A program made the translations under genes and the position numbers. From NCBI GenBank assembly GCA_030765055.1, contig CM060953.1, positions 179,468,709 through 179,532,708 of the forward strand: a stretch of 64,000 nucleotides of DNA, given 5' to 3'. Shown here piece by piece: positions 19,970 through 31,850 of this stretch. The stretch comes from Mantis religiosa. Lineage: Eukaryota > Arthropoda > Insecta > Mantodea > Mantidae. Positions within the stretch are counted from its first letter, which is position 1; every line of letters begins with the position of its first letter. The notes beneath the pieces were generated by a model. It saw only the letters and a list, made by a program, of their open reading frames with translations. It ran no database searches and had not been told where the DNA came from.

Positions 19970-22900
19970 CAGACATTCATCACGACAGCAAGCCTGATCA
20001 GTCGTCCAGTTCAACTTTACCTTTTGGCCATGTTTTACAAGTTTCAGGGTCCATTAATAATACCCCTGTGAAGGTTCTTCTCGATACTGGCAGTGCTGTC
20101 AGTATTGTCAATGCTGTACACGTATCTGATATTTCTAAATTGCAGCCTGTGGACATTTTACTTAGAACTGCTGGAAACAAGCTTTTAGATGCTGCATACC
20201 ACCTACATTTGGATTTTTCAATTAATAACTATCTCTTTCAGGAAGATGTTCTTGTTGTAAAAGGGCTAGCACATGACTTGATTTTAGGTAATGATTTTTT
20301 GTCTGCACACAAAGCTATTATTGATTATGTAAAAAATGATGTTGTGATTCATGTAGATGACAAGTTGTGTCATATTTCTATGGTAGAGAACACAGAACTC
20401 CCCATGTCAGATATTGCTGTAGTGCCGTTTACTGAGGGTGATGTTACTAAACCAGAAAACAAAGTGTTTGTTAAAGAAGATGTTCAGATTCCTCCATTTT
20501 CGGTTTGTCATGTAGCAGTAGAACTTTCTTCACCCATTGATTGTGATGTAATGTTTGAGCCTGTGCCAGGTATTTTGCAAAAGAAACAGATATCCATTCC
20601 TCAAATGGTTTGCTCACCCCGACAAGATTATATTGTGCCTGTTCAAAATGCATCACCAGAGCCTAAGACTTTGTTTTCTCGCACGACTTTAGCTAATGTC
20701 CAAGATGTTGCTTTTGTTCAGAGTCATTCAATCTCACCTCAGGATATCACGCCCTTGGAAGCACCAAACTTTCAGTTTAATGTAAATAATAAATTGTCTT
20801 CTAGCCAGAAAGATAAACTTCATGCTCTTTTATTGAAATATTCTCATGTTTTTGCAACCTCCTTGCAGGATTTAGGTACGACCAATGTTGCTAAATTTGA
20901 TATACAGGTTTCTGACCCAACTCCTATTAAGCTGCGCCCGTATAGAGTTCCTATCAAGCAACGTGAAATCATCGATCAGCAAGTTCAAGAGATGAAAGAT
21001 GCTGGGATCATCAGGGATTCTCAGTCTCCGTGGAGTTCTCCTGTGGTGCTAGTTAAGAAAAAGGATGGCTCGACCAGATTTTGTGTGGACTACAGGAAGC
21101 TTAACTCGGTGACCATTCCATCATCTTTTCCACTTCCCATCATCGACGACTTGCTTAGCTCATTGCATGGAGTATCCTGGTTCTGCTCGTTGGATCTTCT
21201 TTCTGCTTATTTTCAGGTCCCCCTTGAGGAGCACGCCAAGCCATTCACGGCGTTTGTTTGCCACAGTGGTCAATTTGAATTTGAAAGACTTTCCTTTGGA
21301 CTAGCCAATGCTCCCCGTTTCTTTTCTTACATTGCTGAAAAGTTGTTAGGTGATTTAAAATTTAAGAAAGCTCTGGCTTACCTTGATGATATCCTTGTTT
21401 ATGCTCATTCTTTTGAGGAACTACTGGATAATTTAGAGGCTGTTTTTCAGCGTTTGGTGCTTTTCAACTTTAAATTGAAACCGCAGAAATGTTTCTTTGC
21501 CATGAACCGTGTCAAACTTTTGGGTTTTGAAGTCTCTAATGAGGGCATATCTCCAGACTCAGACAAGATAATTGTGATTCAAAATTTACCTTAGCCTAAG
21601 AATGTCAGGGATATCAGGAAGGTCCTTGGTTTGTTCAATTTTTATCGAAAGTTTGTGAAAGGTTATGCTGACATTGCCCATCCTTTAACACAATTGACTA
21701 AAAAGAACTGTGATTTTGTTTGGGGTTCTGACCAACAGCATGCTTTTCAGGCCTTGAAGGATGCGCTGACTTCTGCACCGGTGTTAGCACACTATACTCC
21801 TGGAGCGTACACAGAGCTCCACACTGATGCTAGTGGTGTAGGCATAGGGTGTGTTTTGTTGCAATCTGTAAACGACCAGTTAAGACCTGTTGCTTATGCC
21901 TCTAGATTGTTGTCAAAGTGTGAGCGTAATTATGGTGTTCCAGAGTTGGAGCTCCTAGCTATTGTTTTTGGTTTCACACATTTTAGAACATTTGTATATG
22001 GTTATAAAGTTCATGTGATTTCTGACCACCATTCATTGTGTTATCTAAATAATCTGAAAGATCTTACAGGGCGTCTGGCTCGCTGGAGCCTTAAACTACA
22101 GGAGTTTGATTATACTATCTGTTACAAATCTGGTAAAAAGCATAACGATGCAGACACTTTATCTAGGTTTCCTGTGCTGCAACCCCAGGAACATCAAGTG
22201 GAGCAATTGGATGATGTATTAACTTGTTTACTTTCTCCTATAGAAGTTGCGGAAAAACAGAAAGCTGATCCACTGCTGCGTCCTCTAATGGATACCTTAG
22301 TGGACGACACTAATGCTACTCCGAAGCTTCTGCGCCAAACTGCCACCTATACTCTTAAATCTGGTGCTTTATATAGAAAAAATGCTGGTTCCACGGGTCC
22401 TCTGCATTTACTGGTGATTCCAGAGTCGTTGAAGCATGAGATTCTTACCTGTCATGATGATCCACTTTCAGGTCACCTTGGGTTTTCCAAAACTTATAAT
22501 AAGATTCATTCCAGATACTATTGGATTGGCATGAAGAAAGATATCGAACATTTTGTGAGGACCTGCCCGAGCTGCCAATCGCGTAAAGGCCCTAAGAACT
22601 TGAAGCCCGCAGGATTACTTCAACCTCTTCCTGTTTTAGCTGTAGGTCAACGTTGGGGTATTGACCTTTTGGGTCCTCTTCCTAGGTCATCCACTGGCAA
22701 CCGCCACATTATTGTGTGCACCGAGTATGCCACTAGATGGGTCGAGGCTGCTCCGCTTCCAGCGGCTACTGTTCCTCATGTCACCAGGTTTATTTTACAG
22801 AATGTCGTCTGTCGTCATGGTGCTCCTGAGACATTGCTATCCGATCGGGGTACTGTGTTCCTCAGCCAGGTCACGCAGGAGTTACTAAAATCTATGTCTA

Positions 22901-23496
22901 TTTCTCCTAACTTTACTAGCTCTTATCATCCACAGACGAACGGGCTCACGGAACGTTTCAATGCCACACTAGTTAATATGTTGAGCCATTTTATTGATGA
23001 CAATCAGCGTAATTGGGATACGGTGTTGCCTTATGTTATATTTTCTTACAATTCTTCTGTACAGCAGACGACCAAGTTTTCTCCGTTTTTCCTGATGTAT
23101 GGACGAGAGCCTGTTCTCCCTAATGAAGTTCAGTTACAGGCTACTACTAACGACTTGTTCGTCCGGAAGACTTTAGAGGACATCCAGAAGGCCCGTGAGC
23201 TCGCCATCCACAACATCAACAAGCAACAGATCAAACAGAAGTCTCAGTATGATGCCAAACATCGAGATGTGTCCTTTAATGTTGGTCAATTAGTTAAAGT
23301 TTTTACCCCCGTTAGGAAACGAGGCAAATGCACCAAGCTCCTACACCGCTATTTTGGCCCGTTTGAAATTGTGAAGAAGCTCACACCTGTGACTTATGTT
23401 GTACGTCGACCGAATGCCCCTAGGGCTAAGTTACAGTCCATCCATGTTTCCCGCATCTTCCCGTATCACGATCCTACTGGCCCTTATCGTGCTTAA
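19937..23496 (+). CDS. pol: Pol polyprotein of Ty3/gypsy element, one in-frame TAG
   Basis: Pol supplies aspartic protease (LLDTGSA, about 20074), reverse transcriptase (LDLLSAYFQV about 21195; AYLDD catalytic box about 21376), RNase H (LHTDASG about 21817; DADTLSRF about 22150) and integrase. The integrase has an HHCC zinc region (CPSCQ near 22565) and the DDE residues in WGIDLLG, LLSDRG and NGLTERFN. A GPF-type C-terminal motif (RYFGPFEIV, about 23350) follows. It is read in the -1 frame relative to gag. A single TAG at 21592-21594, in the same frame, separates reverse transcriptase from RNase H. A CAG-to-TAG change would explain it. Otherwise the frame is open for about 1,185 codons. Confidence 0.93.
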
Positions 23497-24055
23497 TTTT
23501 TTTTTTCTCTCTCTCAAGTTCAGTTCATCGTCTGATAAACTCAGTTAATGATGCTTTGCTATGCTTTACATATAATTCTATTGATGCATATTTTGTTTAA
23601 CCTCTTGTGTGACTACCATTTCGTCATTTGCTTAAGTGCACTTAATTGTTCATATTTCTGATTATTTATGACGTTCTCCCAGGAACCCCGTGCCAACCAT
23701 TCCGTTTATATCAGAGCTATTAACGTTTTATCGTGACTGTTTCAGTGTTTTACTCATGTACCATCTTTATCGAAGTAGCTGTGTAGTGTGTGGCCCAGAT
23801 GCGAAGACAGCCGCCACATCCCAGTGGTTGTTCGAGTTCAATGTGAGCACCGTCGTGACTGCAGCACATTGTAGAAGAGGAGTCGTCCCTGAGGAAGCCG
23901 CTGCGCACCTGGGAGTGACCCCAGTATTGGAGTGACGCCTAGTGAAACCGCTGTGATGCGCTCACTAGTGCGAGGAGGTTTGAGTTATAAGATGCTTTAG
24001 GGTAGGTATTAAGTTTTGTCACTGGCCAGTCACTGAAGTATTATTTCATTTGCTG
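23497..24055 (+). other. Gypsy 3' region, first part
   Basis: Post-pol region of the LTR element up to the TTAA target. The 81-codon frame at 23690-23935 is not recognised, and no env-like glycoprotein signature is visible. Confidence 0.6.
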
Positions 24056-24059
24056 TTAA

Positions 24060-27000
24060 GGGACACTGGGACTGAAAAATAGGCCAAAAATCTCAAAATT
24101 TACGATTTTTAGATTTATACGTATAAATGTTCCCCAAACCTTCCTATATTGAATTGTGTAAGAGTTTTTGATTTCTGCCATTTTTAAAGGTCTAGTGCAG
24201 GGTTTAAATGCTCGGAGCCTGGCCATTTAAACGCCCCCTTTCTTCCTTATCCAGCATGATGGACTCTTTTTGCCAATTTTAATCGTTTTTTGGCTGGTTT
24301 TTCCTCTAAAATTGTGTTATAATCTTGCAGCAGAGCTTTTTGCTGCTATCTGGCGACACTTCGGTGAACTATTACTACGTAGTATATACAAAGTCTTTAC
24401 TCAGAAAATATCAAAGCATAAATGCCATACAAAAAATTGTCAACATATTTTGAGTGTTCTCGCAACTAAGAAAATGCAAAACAACTCTTAATCTATGTGA
24501 TTATTCTGTGTTTTTTGCAATAAACTTAGAGAATACTTGTTGATTCATTCTTGTTTTGACTCCTGTGTTTGGTTCAATGTATTATGGCGTCATCCTTTAG
24601 AGAAATGTGCTTTTGTTTACATGTGCTTCTGTTTATGAAATAAGTGTGTAAGCAAGTTAGTTGATTTTTCTAAGGTGTAGTGTGTTGTGAAATATATAAA
24701 CAGCATAATGCATGCTACTTCTTCACGTTGGCATAAGCCGGTGAGTAGAAATAACAAAAAAAGAGACCTTGCAAAAAAACGTGGTTTAGCCAGATGGAAT
24801 AAGAAACCTGTAGACCAGATTTCCATCTCAAATACACAGTTGGACACAGAAGAACATGCTAGTACTTCATCTTCACATTTGGAAATGGACATAGGTGAGC
24901 AGGCTACTGTAATTGAAACTGTAAGTATTTGTAAAACGCAGGAGAAATTTTCAAGATTTCAGAGAGATGACAGTGTAAATAGTGAATATATTTGTGGTAA
25001 TGCAGGGGCAAACAGTGAGTATATTTTGGTGCACAGCAGTTCTCTGAATCAACTTCTGAGCAATGTAAAGTGTGGGGAGTGTACTAAATGCTCACTTACA
25101 CTGCAATTTAGAGAAAAATATGGCTTTGCAGTAAAGTTAGTGCTAAAGTGCAGTGAGTGTGGTTTCAGCCCAGGGCAGAGTTATTCTAGTCCTAGAGTTG
25201 AGGATGAAAAGTCTAAGAGACCTCCCTTTGAAGTGAACAGGAAAATTGTGGAAGCTCTTTTGGGATTGGGTGTAGGTCACAGTGGCTTAGAAAAATTTTG
25301 TTGTGCATTAGGTATGTCTGGTATGGATTCCAAAACATTTACCAGTCATATGAAGGAGGTGGCTTTTTACAGTAAAAAACTAAAAGAAAAAGCTCTCCTT
25401 CAGTCCAGGGAGGTAGTGAGAAGAGCGTACATGAAGTTAAATGGTGCTGATGAAACTGCAGATGAGAACAATGTAATTGATGTTTCTGTAAGTTATGATG
25501 GTTCATGGCACAAGCGGGGATATACATCCAACTATAATGTAGGAATTGTGATGGACATTCTAACTGGAATGGTGCTGGACTACACAGTAGTTTCCAAATA
25601 TTGTGCAATGTGTGTCATTACAGCCACAGAATTGGGACATGATTCACCAGAGTTTTGCATTTGGTTTGAGGGACATTCATCTAGTGGTGAATGCAACAAA
25701 AATTATGAGGGCTCATCCACATCAATGGAGGTTTTTGCTGCAGACATACTATGGAAACGTTCAGTGTCAGAGTGTAAGATGCGCTACACAACTGTACTAT
25801 CAGATGGTGATTCAAAAACATTTAATCATTTATCAAATGAAAACATATATGGTAACACAGTTGTCCTGCACAAAGAGGAGTGCATAAACCATGTTGCTAA
25901 AAGAATGGGAAGTGGGCTGCGAAACACTGTAGAAACATGGAAGAAAAAGGGAGTAAAACTTGGTGGGCGAGGATCTGGGACACTTACCAATGCCACCATT
26001 ACCAAATTAACTAATTATTATAGACATGCCATAGTGAACAACATACCTAGTGTCCCTAAAATGAAAGAAGCCATTTATGCAACCCTTAGTCATTATGTTT
26101 CAACGGATTCCAAGCCTCAACATAGCAAGTGTCCCCAAGGTGTCGACTCCTGGTGTTTTTACAATAAAAGCATTGCACAAGGAAAGACACCCATGAGCCA
26201 TCAGAAGATGCCTGTTAAACTAACAGAGCAGTTAGTTTGCAAAATATTACCTGTTTATCAAAGACTAGCAAGTGATGAACTGTTGTCAAGGTGTGTGCGT
26301 GGTGCTACTCAAAATCAAAATGAGTCACTACATGCACTAATTTGGAGAAAATGTCCCAAAATTACTTTTGTATCCTGCAGGAGAATAGAAATTGCAGCAG
26401 CAATTGCAGTAGCAGAGTTTAATATGGGCTGTTCTGCAACTCAGGAACTAAAATGTGAGCTAACCACCAGTGCAGTGACAAGTGTGCAGAAGAAAATTGT
26501 GAAGAGACGTGACAAACGCAGAATATACGAGAGCACGCGATCTTCATTGCAACATAAGAAAACAGCTCGCCTCAAAGAAAAACAGACAAAAATGCAGAGA
26601 GAGCTTGCCAGACAAAAGAGGGAGGGTCTCACATATGCTTCAGGGCAATTCTAATGTAGTAAGGTACTGTTCACTTTATTTTTGGTGCATGTTTTTAGAA
26701 AAATTGATTTTTCTCCACTTTACATTTTTTAATACATTATCTGATCCACACGCATTAATTTTTGAGCTATGGCTCTGAATTTCTTTCAGCATGTGCTTCA
26801 TGTATGGGTCTACAACTTCAGTCTCTGGCTATAGGATTTAAGACCTGGTTTGGCTGTAACAAAATTTTAAATGCAAAAAAATATTTAAAAAATTCAATTC
26901 AATGTTCTGCATAATTAAAAAAATAATTTCCCTAAAAGTAATGTATTGTTCTTCCAGACAGAGACTGCAGTTGTTTATATAGTTAGTGGGCATGAAAAAA

Positions 27001-27228
27001 TAACAGAGTTATTGCAATAGAATAATTAGTGATGCGCATGCATTAATTTTAATACTGCGATAAAATTTAATTAAAACAATAATAAAAAATTAATTCCTTC
27101 AAAACTAATCATCAGAAATTACTGAAACTTGGTGTGGTGTTTTCTAATATAAAACCCTTTAGGCATGCAGAATTTGAAGTTTGTAGGTATAGAAATATAG
27201 AAAATAGAAATTTCAGTCCCGGTGTCCC
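24060..27228 (+). mobile_element. TTAA-flanked DNA transposon nested in LTR element
   Basis: Inverted terminal repeats of 18 bp, GGGACAC(T/C)GGGACTGAAA, with one mismatch, lie at 24060-24077 and 27211-27228. They are flanked by TTAA at 24056-24059 and 27229-27232. TTAA targets are known for piggyBac and Kolobok elements. The single long gene inside encodes a Mutator-like transposase rather than a piggyBac one. The element appears complete and its gene is uninterrupted. Confidence 0.9.
24708..26654 (+). CDS. Mutator-like DDE transposase (intact)
   Basis: The protein is about 648 residues from ATG 24708; the frame extends seven codons upstream without another ATG. It has a very basic N-terminus, a CxxC...CxxC zinc-ribbon-like part (CGECTKC, then CSECG, about residues 122-153), and a DDE-type catalytic core. 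Candidate catalytic residues are Asp264 in VSYDGSW, Asp366 in LSDGDSK and Glu539 in NQNESLH. A Cys/His-rich segment (CAMC, then EECINH) lies between. The C-terminus is strongly basic. The arrangement fits the metazoan Mutator-like transposase domain family. The TTAA duplication suggests a Kolobok-type relative. It should bind the terminal repeats and cut and rejoin the element. No frameshift or stop is present. Confidence 0.85.
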   Translation: MHATSSRWHKPVSRNNKKRDLAKKRGLARWNKKPVDQISISNTQLDTEEHASTSSSHLEMDIGEQATVIETVSICKTQEKFSRFQRDDSVNSEYICGNAGANSEYILVHSSSLNQLLSNVKCGECTKCSLTLQFREKYGFAVKLVLKCSECGFSPGQSYSSPRVEDEKSKRPPFEVNRKIVEALLGLGVGHSGLEKFCCALGMSGMDSKTFTSHMKEVAFYSKKLKEKALLQSREVVRRAYMKLNGADETADENNVIDVSVSYDGSWHKRGYTSNYNVGIVMDILTGMVLDYTVVSKYCAMCVITATELGHDSPEFCIWFEGHSSSGECNKNYEGSSTSMEVFAADILWKRSVSECKMRYTTVLSDGDSKTFNHLSNENIYGNTVVLHKEECINHVAKRMGSGLRNTVETWKKKGVKLGGRGSGTLTNATITKLTNYYRHAIVNNIPSVPKMKEAIYATLSHYVSTDSKPQHSKCPQGVDSWCFYNKSIAQGKTPMSHQKMPVKLTEQLVCKILPVYQRLASDELLSRCVRGATQNQNESLHALIWRKCPKITFVSCRRIEIAAAIAVAEFNMGCSATQELKCELTTSAVTSVQKKIVKRRDKRRIYESTRSSLQHKKTARLKEKQTKMQRELARQKREGLTYASGQF

Positions 27229-27232
27229 TTAA

Positions 27233-28210
27233 GATGCTTAGTCCTTTGTTTCAGATTTTTCTTTTAAAAAAAAAATCAGGGTTGAGCTCTCTTCACCGCC
27301 ACGGCAGTTCCTGGATGAAGAACTTTCTTAGTTTTTTTTTTTATTCCAGTGATAAAAGTCTTATTGTGTGAATGAGTGTGTGGAGATGGCCATCTCAAAA
27401 GTGTATTTAGTATCCGGATACACTACATGTTATAATTTTGTTTTGTTGTTTTTATGTTATTGTCACTTTTGATTTACCCCCTTACATTTCCCTCCAAAAG
27501 TATATTTAACTATGGGTAGCCTTATGTTATACTTGTTCATTGTTTATTGTATAATTGTTTAGTTTTGTGCGGGAGTGCCCCAGGAAGATTGTCGTCGTCT
27601 GCAGCTAGCATGAGCCCCGGCCACCCTCACCTATCAGCAGAAGCAGTAGTTGCAGCAGCAGAGGCAGCAGCAGCAACGCGGCAGCACCAGTACCAGAGGC
27701 AGTAACGCTGGCTATGCCTCAAAGTTTCAGGAGTGACCACAGGGGTCACTTCATCAGTATGGCAGACCACAATTCCAGCAAGTTGGTTACCTTTGCAGTT
27801 CGTTGTGGGGTGATGTGGCCAGTCTCCCACAGGTGTGTGACAGCAGGAGAGCAGCACAGCTTGCTGGCTCCCCTATGTTTGGAACTGTCTGTGACATTAG
27901 GTATGTGCCATTTGTGGTAACCACCAGTTTGCCCAATTTTCATCTTCAGGGTCGGTCTGCTACTCCAAATGGTTGTAATCGTCGTGCTGCGCCTCTGTGA
28001 CTTCCATCAGTGTTCCTGTGGTGTAGGGTTGGTTCGGTGGACTCTGGGACAACATCAGGCATCATTGGGAGGGGCCTCTCAGGAATTCATTTATTGTAAT
28101 TTTCATGTTTATGTTTTCTAATAATAGGTTAGGGGCTACCCTTAGTGCTTTTCTTTTGTGTGTTTTGCTGTTTGCTATTGGTCCGACGAGCAGGGGCTCG
28201 TCTTTTTCTA
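27233..28210 (+). other. Gypsy 3' region, second part
   Basis: Remainder of the LTR element after the nested transposon. A CAG-rich tract at 27600-27710 and short frames at 27627-28000 are present. No conserved protein is recognised. Confidence 0.6.
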
Positions 28211-28223
28211 GAGGGGAGGGAAA
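28211..28223 (+). promoter_or_regulatory. Polypurine tract
   Basis: GAGGGGAGGGAAA directly precedes the right LTR, the expected primer for plus-strand DNA synthesis. Confidence 0.85.
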
Positions 28224-28840
28224 TGTAGGGTTTTGTTAGGTTAATTATGTGTATTATTTTGAGTTGATTAGGGTAGTCGTTAGTACAAATGTCCTTCCGT
28301 CCGTCTGTTACGTAATAGGCTGTTCCAACCACTGTTTGCTCCCTTGGCTCCACTCATGTAAACAACAATAATAAATAAATTAATGGAACAGCCCTTGTGG
28401 AAATTGTAAATAACGTATTGTATTATTTGTACATGATGTATTTAGTTATTGGCACGTCGCCCATCTTGTTATTTGTGTATAAATAGTTGTATGTTGGGGT
28501 GTGTGAGCGGTTGTGGGAATAGCTCGAGGTAGCTGTGTGTGTGGGTGACTAAGCGTGAGGTGTGTGTGTAGACAGCAGGGAAGATGGACGACGCTGGACA
28601 TTGTAAAGAATTATTTACGGCATAATAAATATAAACAGTGAGTGTCAGTGTAAGTGTCTTTAATATTGTTTTAAATTGTTTATTAAACCTATGAGTGAAA
28701 CCCCCAGGTAATGTATCCTCGTTCGCCAGTTCAACAGTGGTAATAGTTTTTTTTTTTTTGGGTGTGAATGCAATACATTTTCTTTTCAGCATTCAATAAA
28801 ATTAAGATCCCAGCATTACCTGGCAACGAGGAATGTTACA
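28224..28840 (+). repeat. Right LTR
   Basis: Nearly identical to the left LTR. By eye it has a T for G in AGC(T/G)GTG near 28534, an A for G at about 28832, and a 13-T instead of a 15-T run. Confidence 0.97.
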
Positions 28841-28844
28841 GTAT

Positions 28845-29640
28845 TTGCATTTCCCACCAATTTCTATAGCTTCCTCTAACTGCTATGATCATAAACGGAG
28901 GTTTAAATTAAATATTTCATTGACCTTTGAACTTCTGGTGGGTTACTGTATGTTCATCCTTTCTTAAACTTATTTTGGCATTCACACTTACTCCCACTCG
29001 CGCTTTTACTCTATGGAGCGTAGGGAGGCGAATAATCCTAATTAAAGAAAAATGTTCACCCGCCAGGCGGGAACCAAATCCGGGACTTCCAGATGAAAGG
29101 CAGGTCGCTGACCACTCACTAGTCAGTTTTAGCAGTGTTATTTTTCACCACTCTTTCCAAAATATTCAACGAAGTAGCACCCAACATTTGGATTAGAGCT
29201 AAAACAAAAGAAAAAAGGAACTATATGTTCAGCTTCACTATCCGGCCTTCTTCTATCCTATTCAATTCATTTTCCTTTCTTTTTTCCGATGGAGAGGATA
29301 TAGGGGATATACCACACCTCCGGGCTTCCCGCTTGAAGTACCACGAAATTCCGGAGCAATGATTTCTCATTTAAGTATCTCAAGAGCTTCCACTGGTCCA
29401 TCGATTATCACAAGCAGCTTTCCCAGTCGGAGAAGATTTACGCGAAGGAAACGTTATCGCCCAAGACTACTGAAAGAAAAACTTTCTTTTAAAGCATTAA
29501 TGTTTGGTAAAATGTATAGTATCACTACAGGGAACTTGCTTTATAACCGCCAGTGGTACCTGAAATGCATCAATAATATTAATATTAGCTTTAATTACTA
29601 TTAATTTTTGCAAAATCCTAACCATTTTTGAGAGATCCTT
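28845..29640. other. Unannotated stretch
   Basis: Small plus-strand frames at 28927-29604 have no recognised motif. Confidence 0.45.
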
Positions 29641-29649
29641 CCAAATCGC

Positions 29650-30246
29650 CTAAGCAGCCTTCACCTCTGCTTCTGATGATGGATAATACCTCCCACGAAG
29701 GCGTTTCTTCAAGTTAGGGAATAGAAAAAAGTCACATGGGGTTAAATCCGGGTAATAGGAAGTGTGCGCGATACACTTCACGTTGATTTTTGCAAGATAT
29801 TCAGCAACAACATTGGCAATATGCGGCCGCGCATTATCGTGGTGCAGCATCCAGCTTGCTTCACGGAAATGTGGTCTTTTGCGCCTGATATGGACTTGCA
29901 ATGTTTTCAGGACATCCATGTAGTATTGTCCAGTTACTGATATGTGTGCAGCTACAACATGAATATCAAAGAATGAGATGAGCATAACTTTCCCAGCAGA
30001 AGCAACCACTTTTGCTTTTTTGGGGGTTGGTGATGAAGGATATTTCCACACTGAGCTTTGCTGTTTGCTCTCAGGATCAAAATGATGTAGCCAAGTTTCA
30101 TCAGCAGTGATTAGTTTTGAAAGAAGCTCCAGATCTTCCTCTAACATCAACTTTAACTGCATGTTACCTCCATTGCAGCGGTAGGCGATACTGAACATGT
30201 CTGAACTCGCCTGGTTCTCATAGGCACACACCAGGAGTACCAACAA
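29650..30246 (-). pseudogene. Mariner (DD34D) transposase, N-terminally truncated
   Basis: A 198-codon minus frame holds the catalytic half of a mariner transposase: ADETWLHHFDPES (first Asp), MLHHDNARPH (second Asp) and DLTPCDFFLFP (third Asp), with 34 residues between the last two. The helix-turn-helix half is missing and no terminal inverted repeats were found, so this is a dead fragment. Catalytic residues are intact. Confidence 0.88.
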
Positions 30247-30359
30247 TGAAACTACTACGGCGTGTTTGTTTCACATTAAGCTAACAGAATATAATAAGAT
30301 TGGATTTTAGTGCGAAAAATTATGACCGTAAAAAATTATGATCATTCTTTATTGAACAG

Positions 30360-31090
30360 CCCTCGAATACAACCCAGGGAGGGTTTTTTGTCGTGAATTC
30401 ATTTGAAATAATTATGAATGAATTACAGATGGAGACCATAAAAATGTTTCACTCCAGGAAACGTTTAATGCGTGTATTGTCACATTTGTGAAATGGAGAT
30501 AAAAGTTGGCTGCGGTACATATATTCTTAAAAATATTTGCTGACTCAAGTAAGACCTAGTAACATGCTGATTTATGCGCTGCTTTTATCTACATTACATT
30601 TTCTTTACGCTGTACTCACGTCTTGAGTTAACCTCGCCTCCAGCTGCGCTTTATTTGTGCTTGGATAAGAGAATTTCATTAAAGCATCATAACGCAGTAG
30701 CATACCGCTGGGAAGTAACATGCAAGCAGCATAATCTATTTAGCGTTGTTGCGTACCTATATTTAACACTAGCAACTTGTACTCATTAGTAATTCTTCAT
30801 ACAATTATTTAACTACTAAAAATAGAGGCTTAGTCACCAAAACCACGCCAGAGGTCATTCAAGTTATCTTGTAGTGTGATGAGGTATATTTACCAATATT
30901 TACTTTCAAAATTACGTATACAAATGTGTTATAATTTGCTATTAACTCGTACAACGCCTGCTTGATCCTCTGAACTGGTATATGATTTGATAAACAGTTT
31001 GCTGGTAACAAGGCTAGTGTCCATTTTGTCTGTTAAAGACGTTGTGAACTCCAGCCTCCATAACAGCGCCGCTAGTGTATCAGAATTTCG
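30360..31090. other. Unannotated stretch
   Basis: Nothing recognised. Confidence 0.5.
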
Positions 31091-31100
31091 TCTTACATGA

Positions 31101-31447
31101 CCATGACCATAACGTGCTGGCTGGCTGTATATAGCCAGAAGGTTTTTGCTGCGTGCCCACGTTAAGGGTTTTACCGCAGGTAAGGTATTCGAACGGAATT
31201 TTGTAGGATGGATATGGTGTAGGTTTTGAGAATGAATAATTTTGTGAGGTTACAATTATTGTACCTTCGGGATGAAAGCACAGGATGTAATTCCCTGCAC
31301 CCTGGTGTTTTTAATTTAGTTTTGGGTTGGGGAGAATTTTGTTGCCAAGCAACTTAGGAGATTATGTGGAGCTCAGCTTTAGCTGCTGTTAGGATTAGCT
31401 CCTGGGTTATCTTGGGTGCCCGCATGCCATCCGGGGGACCTGATGTT
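31101..31447 (-). mobile_element. LINE 3'-end-only insertion with 10-bp target duplication
   Basis: The block matches the 3' untranslated end of the Jockey-like LINE at 53783-54060 (landmarks GTGCTGGCTGGCTGTAT and GTGGAGCTCAGCTTT). TCTTACATGA at 31091-31100 and 31448-31457 is the duplication. It is an extremely 5'-truncated copy that ends just inside the last codons of the open frame. Confidence 0.85.
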
Positions 31448-31565
31448 TCTTACATGAGTTATTTTACATGCCAATAAATCTATTCACCTGAGGTGTCACT
31501 CCTGGGTACACTTTTTTCTTATAATTAAAGATTCCCGTCCTTTCTCCAGGAGCATTTCAGCCTAT

Positions 31566-31566
<1 letters not shown>

Positions 31567-31622
<56 letters not shown>

Positions 31623-31850
31623 TAATTTACGTCCTCCACTAAGTCATATAGGACGATGAATGGAATGGGTGAAATGATGCTCAAATGGGCCCAGGGACCG
31701 TAGAGCTTAGAGTTACCCGACATTCGTCTTTCAGGATAAGGGAAAACCCCGGAAAAACCTTATCCAGGTAACTCACCCTGACCGAGATTCGAACTCGGGA
31801 CCTCTTGAACGTGAGGCAGACATGCTACCATCTACGCTACCGAGGCGGGC
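31567..31850 (-). mobile_element. SINE-A copy e with 55-nt poly(A) tail
   Basis: Minus-strand full-length copy. A T run at 31567-31621 is its poly(A) tail, the longest in the window. A box, B box (GAGTTCGAATCTC on the minus strand) and head GCCCGCCTCGG are intact. The long pure tail suggests a young insertion. Confidence 0.92.

Larger units (their letters stand above)
17758..28840 (+). mobile_element. Full-length Ty3/gypsy LTR retrotransposon with nested DNA transposon
   Basis: The 11.08-kb element has two LTRs of 619 and 617 bp, a 4-bp GTAT duplication, a primer-binding-site-like motif, a gag frame, a pol frame in the -1 register and a polypurine tract. Without the nested 3.17-kb transposon at 24060-27228 (and its TTAA duplicate) it would be about 7.9 kb, a normal size for the group. 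The domain order protease, reverse transcriptase, RNase H, integrase is that of Ty3/gypsy. No env-like frame is recognised. The LTRs differ by two substitutions and a T-run length, by eye, so insertion is recent. Confidence 0.95.

Noticed and set aside
25339..25608. 89-codon minus frame inside the transposase
   Set aside because: Antisense shadow of the intact transposase gene.
27600..28000. Env-like gene in the gypsy 3' region
   Set aside because: No long frame, signal peptide or membrane segment; CAG-rich low-complexity sequence only.
28990..29110. Possible tRNA-derived SINE with GGTTCCCGCC on the minus strand
   Set aside because: Only a weak B-box-like match; no A box, tail, duplication or second copy found.
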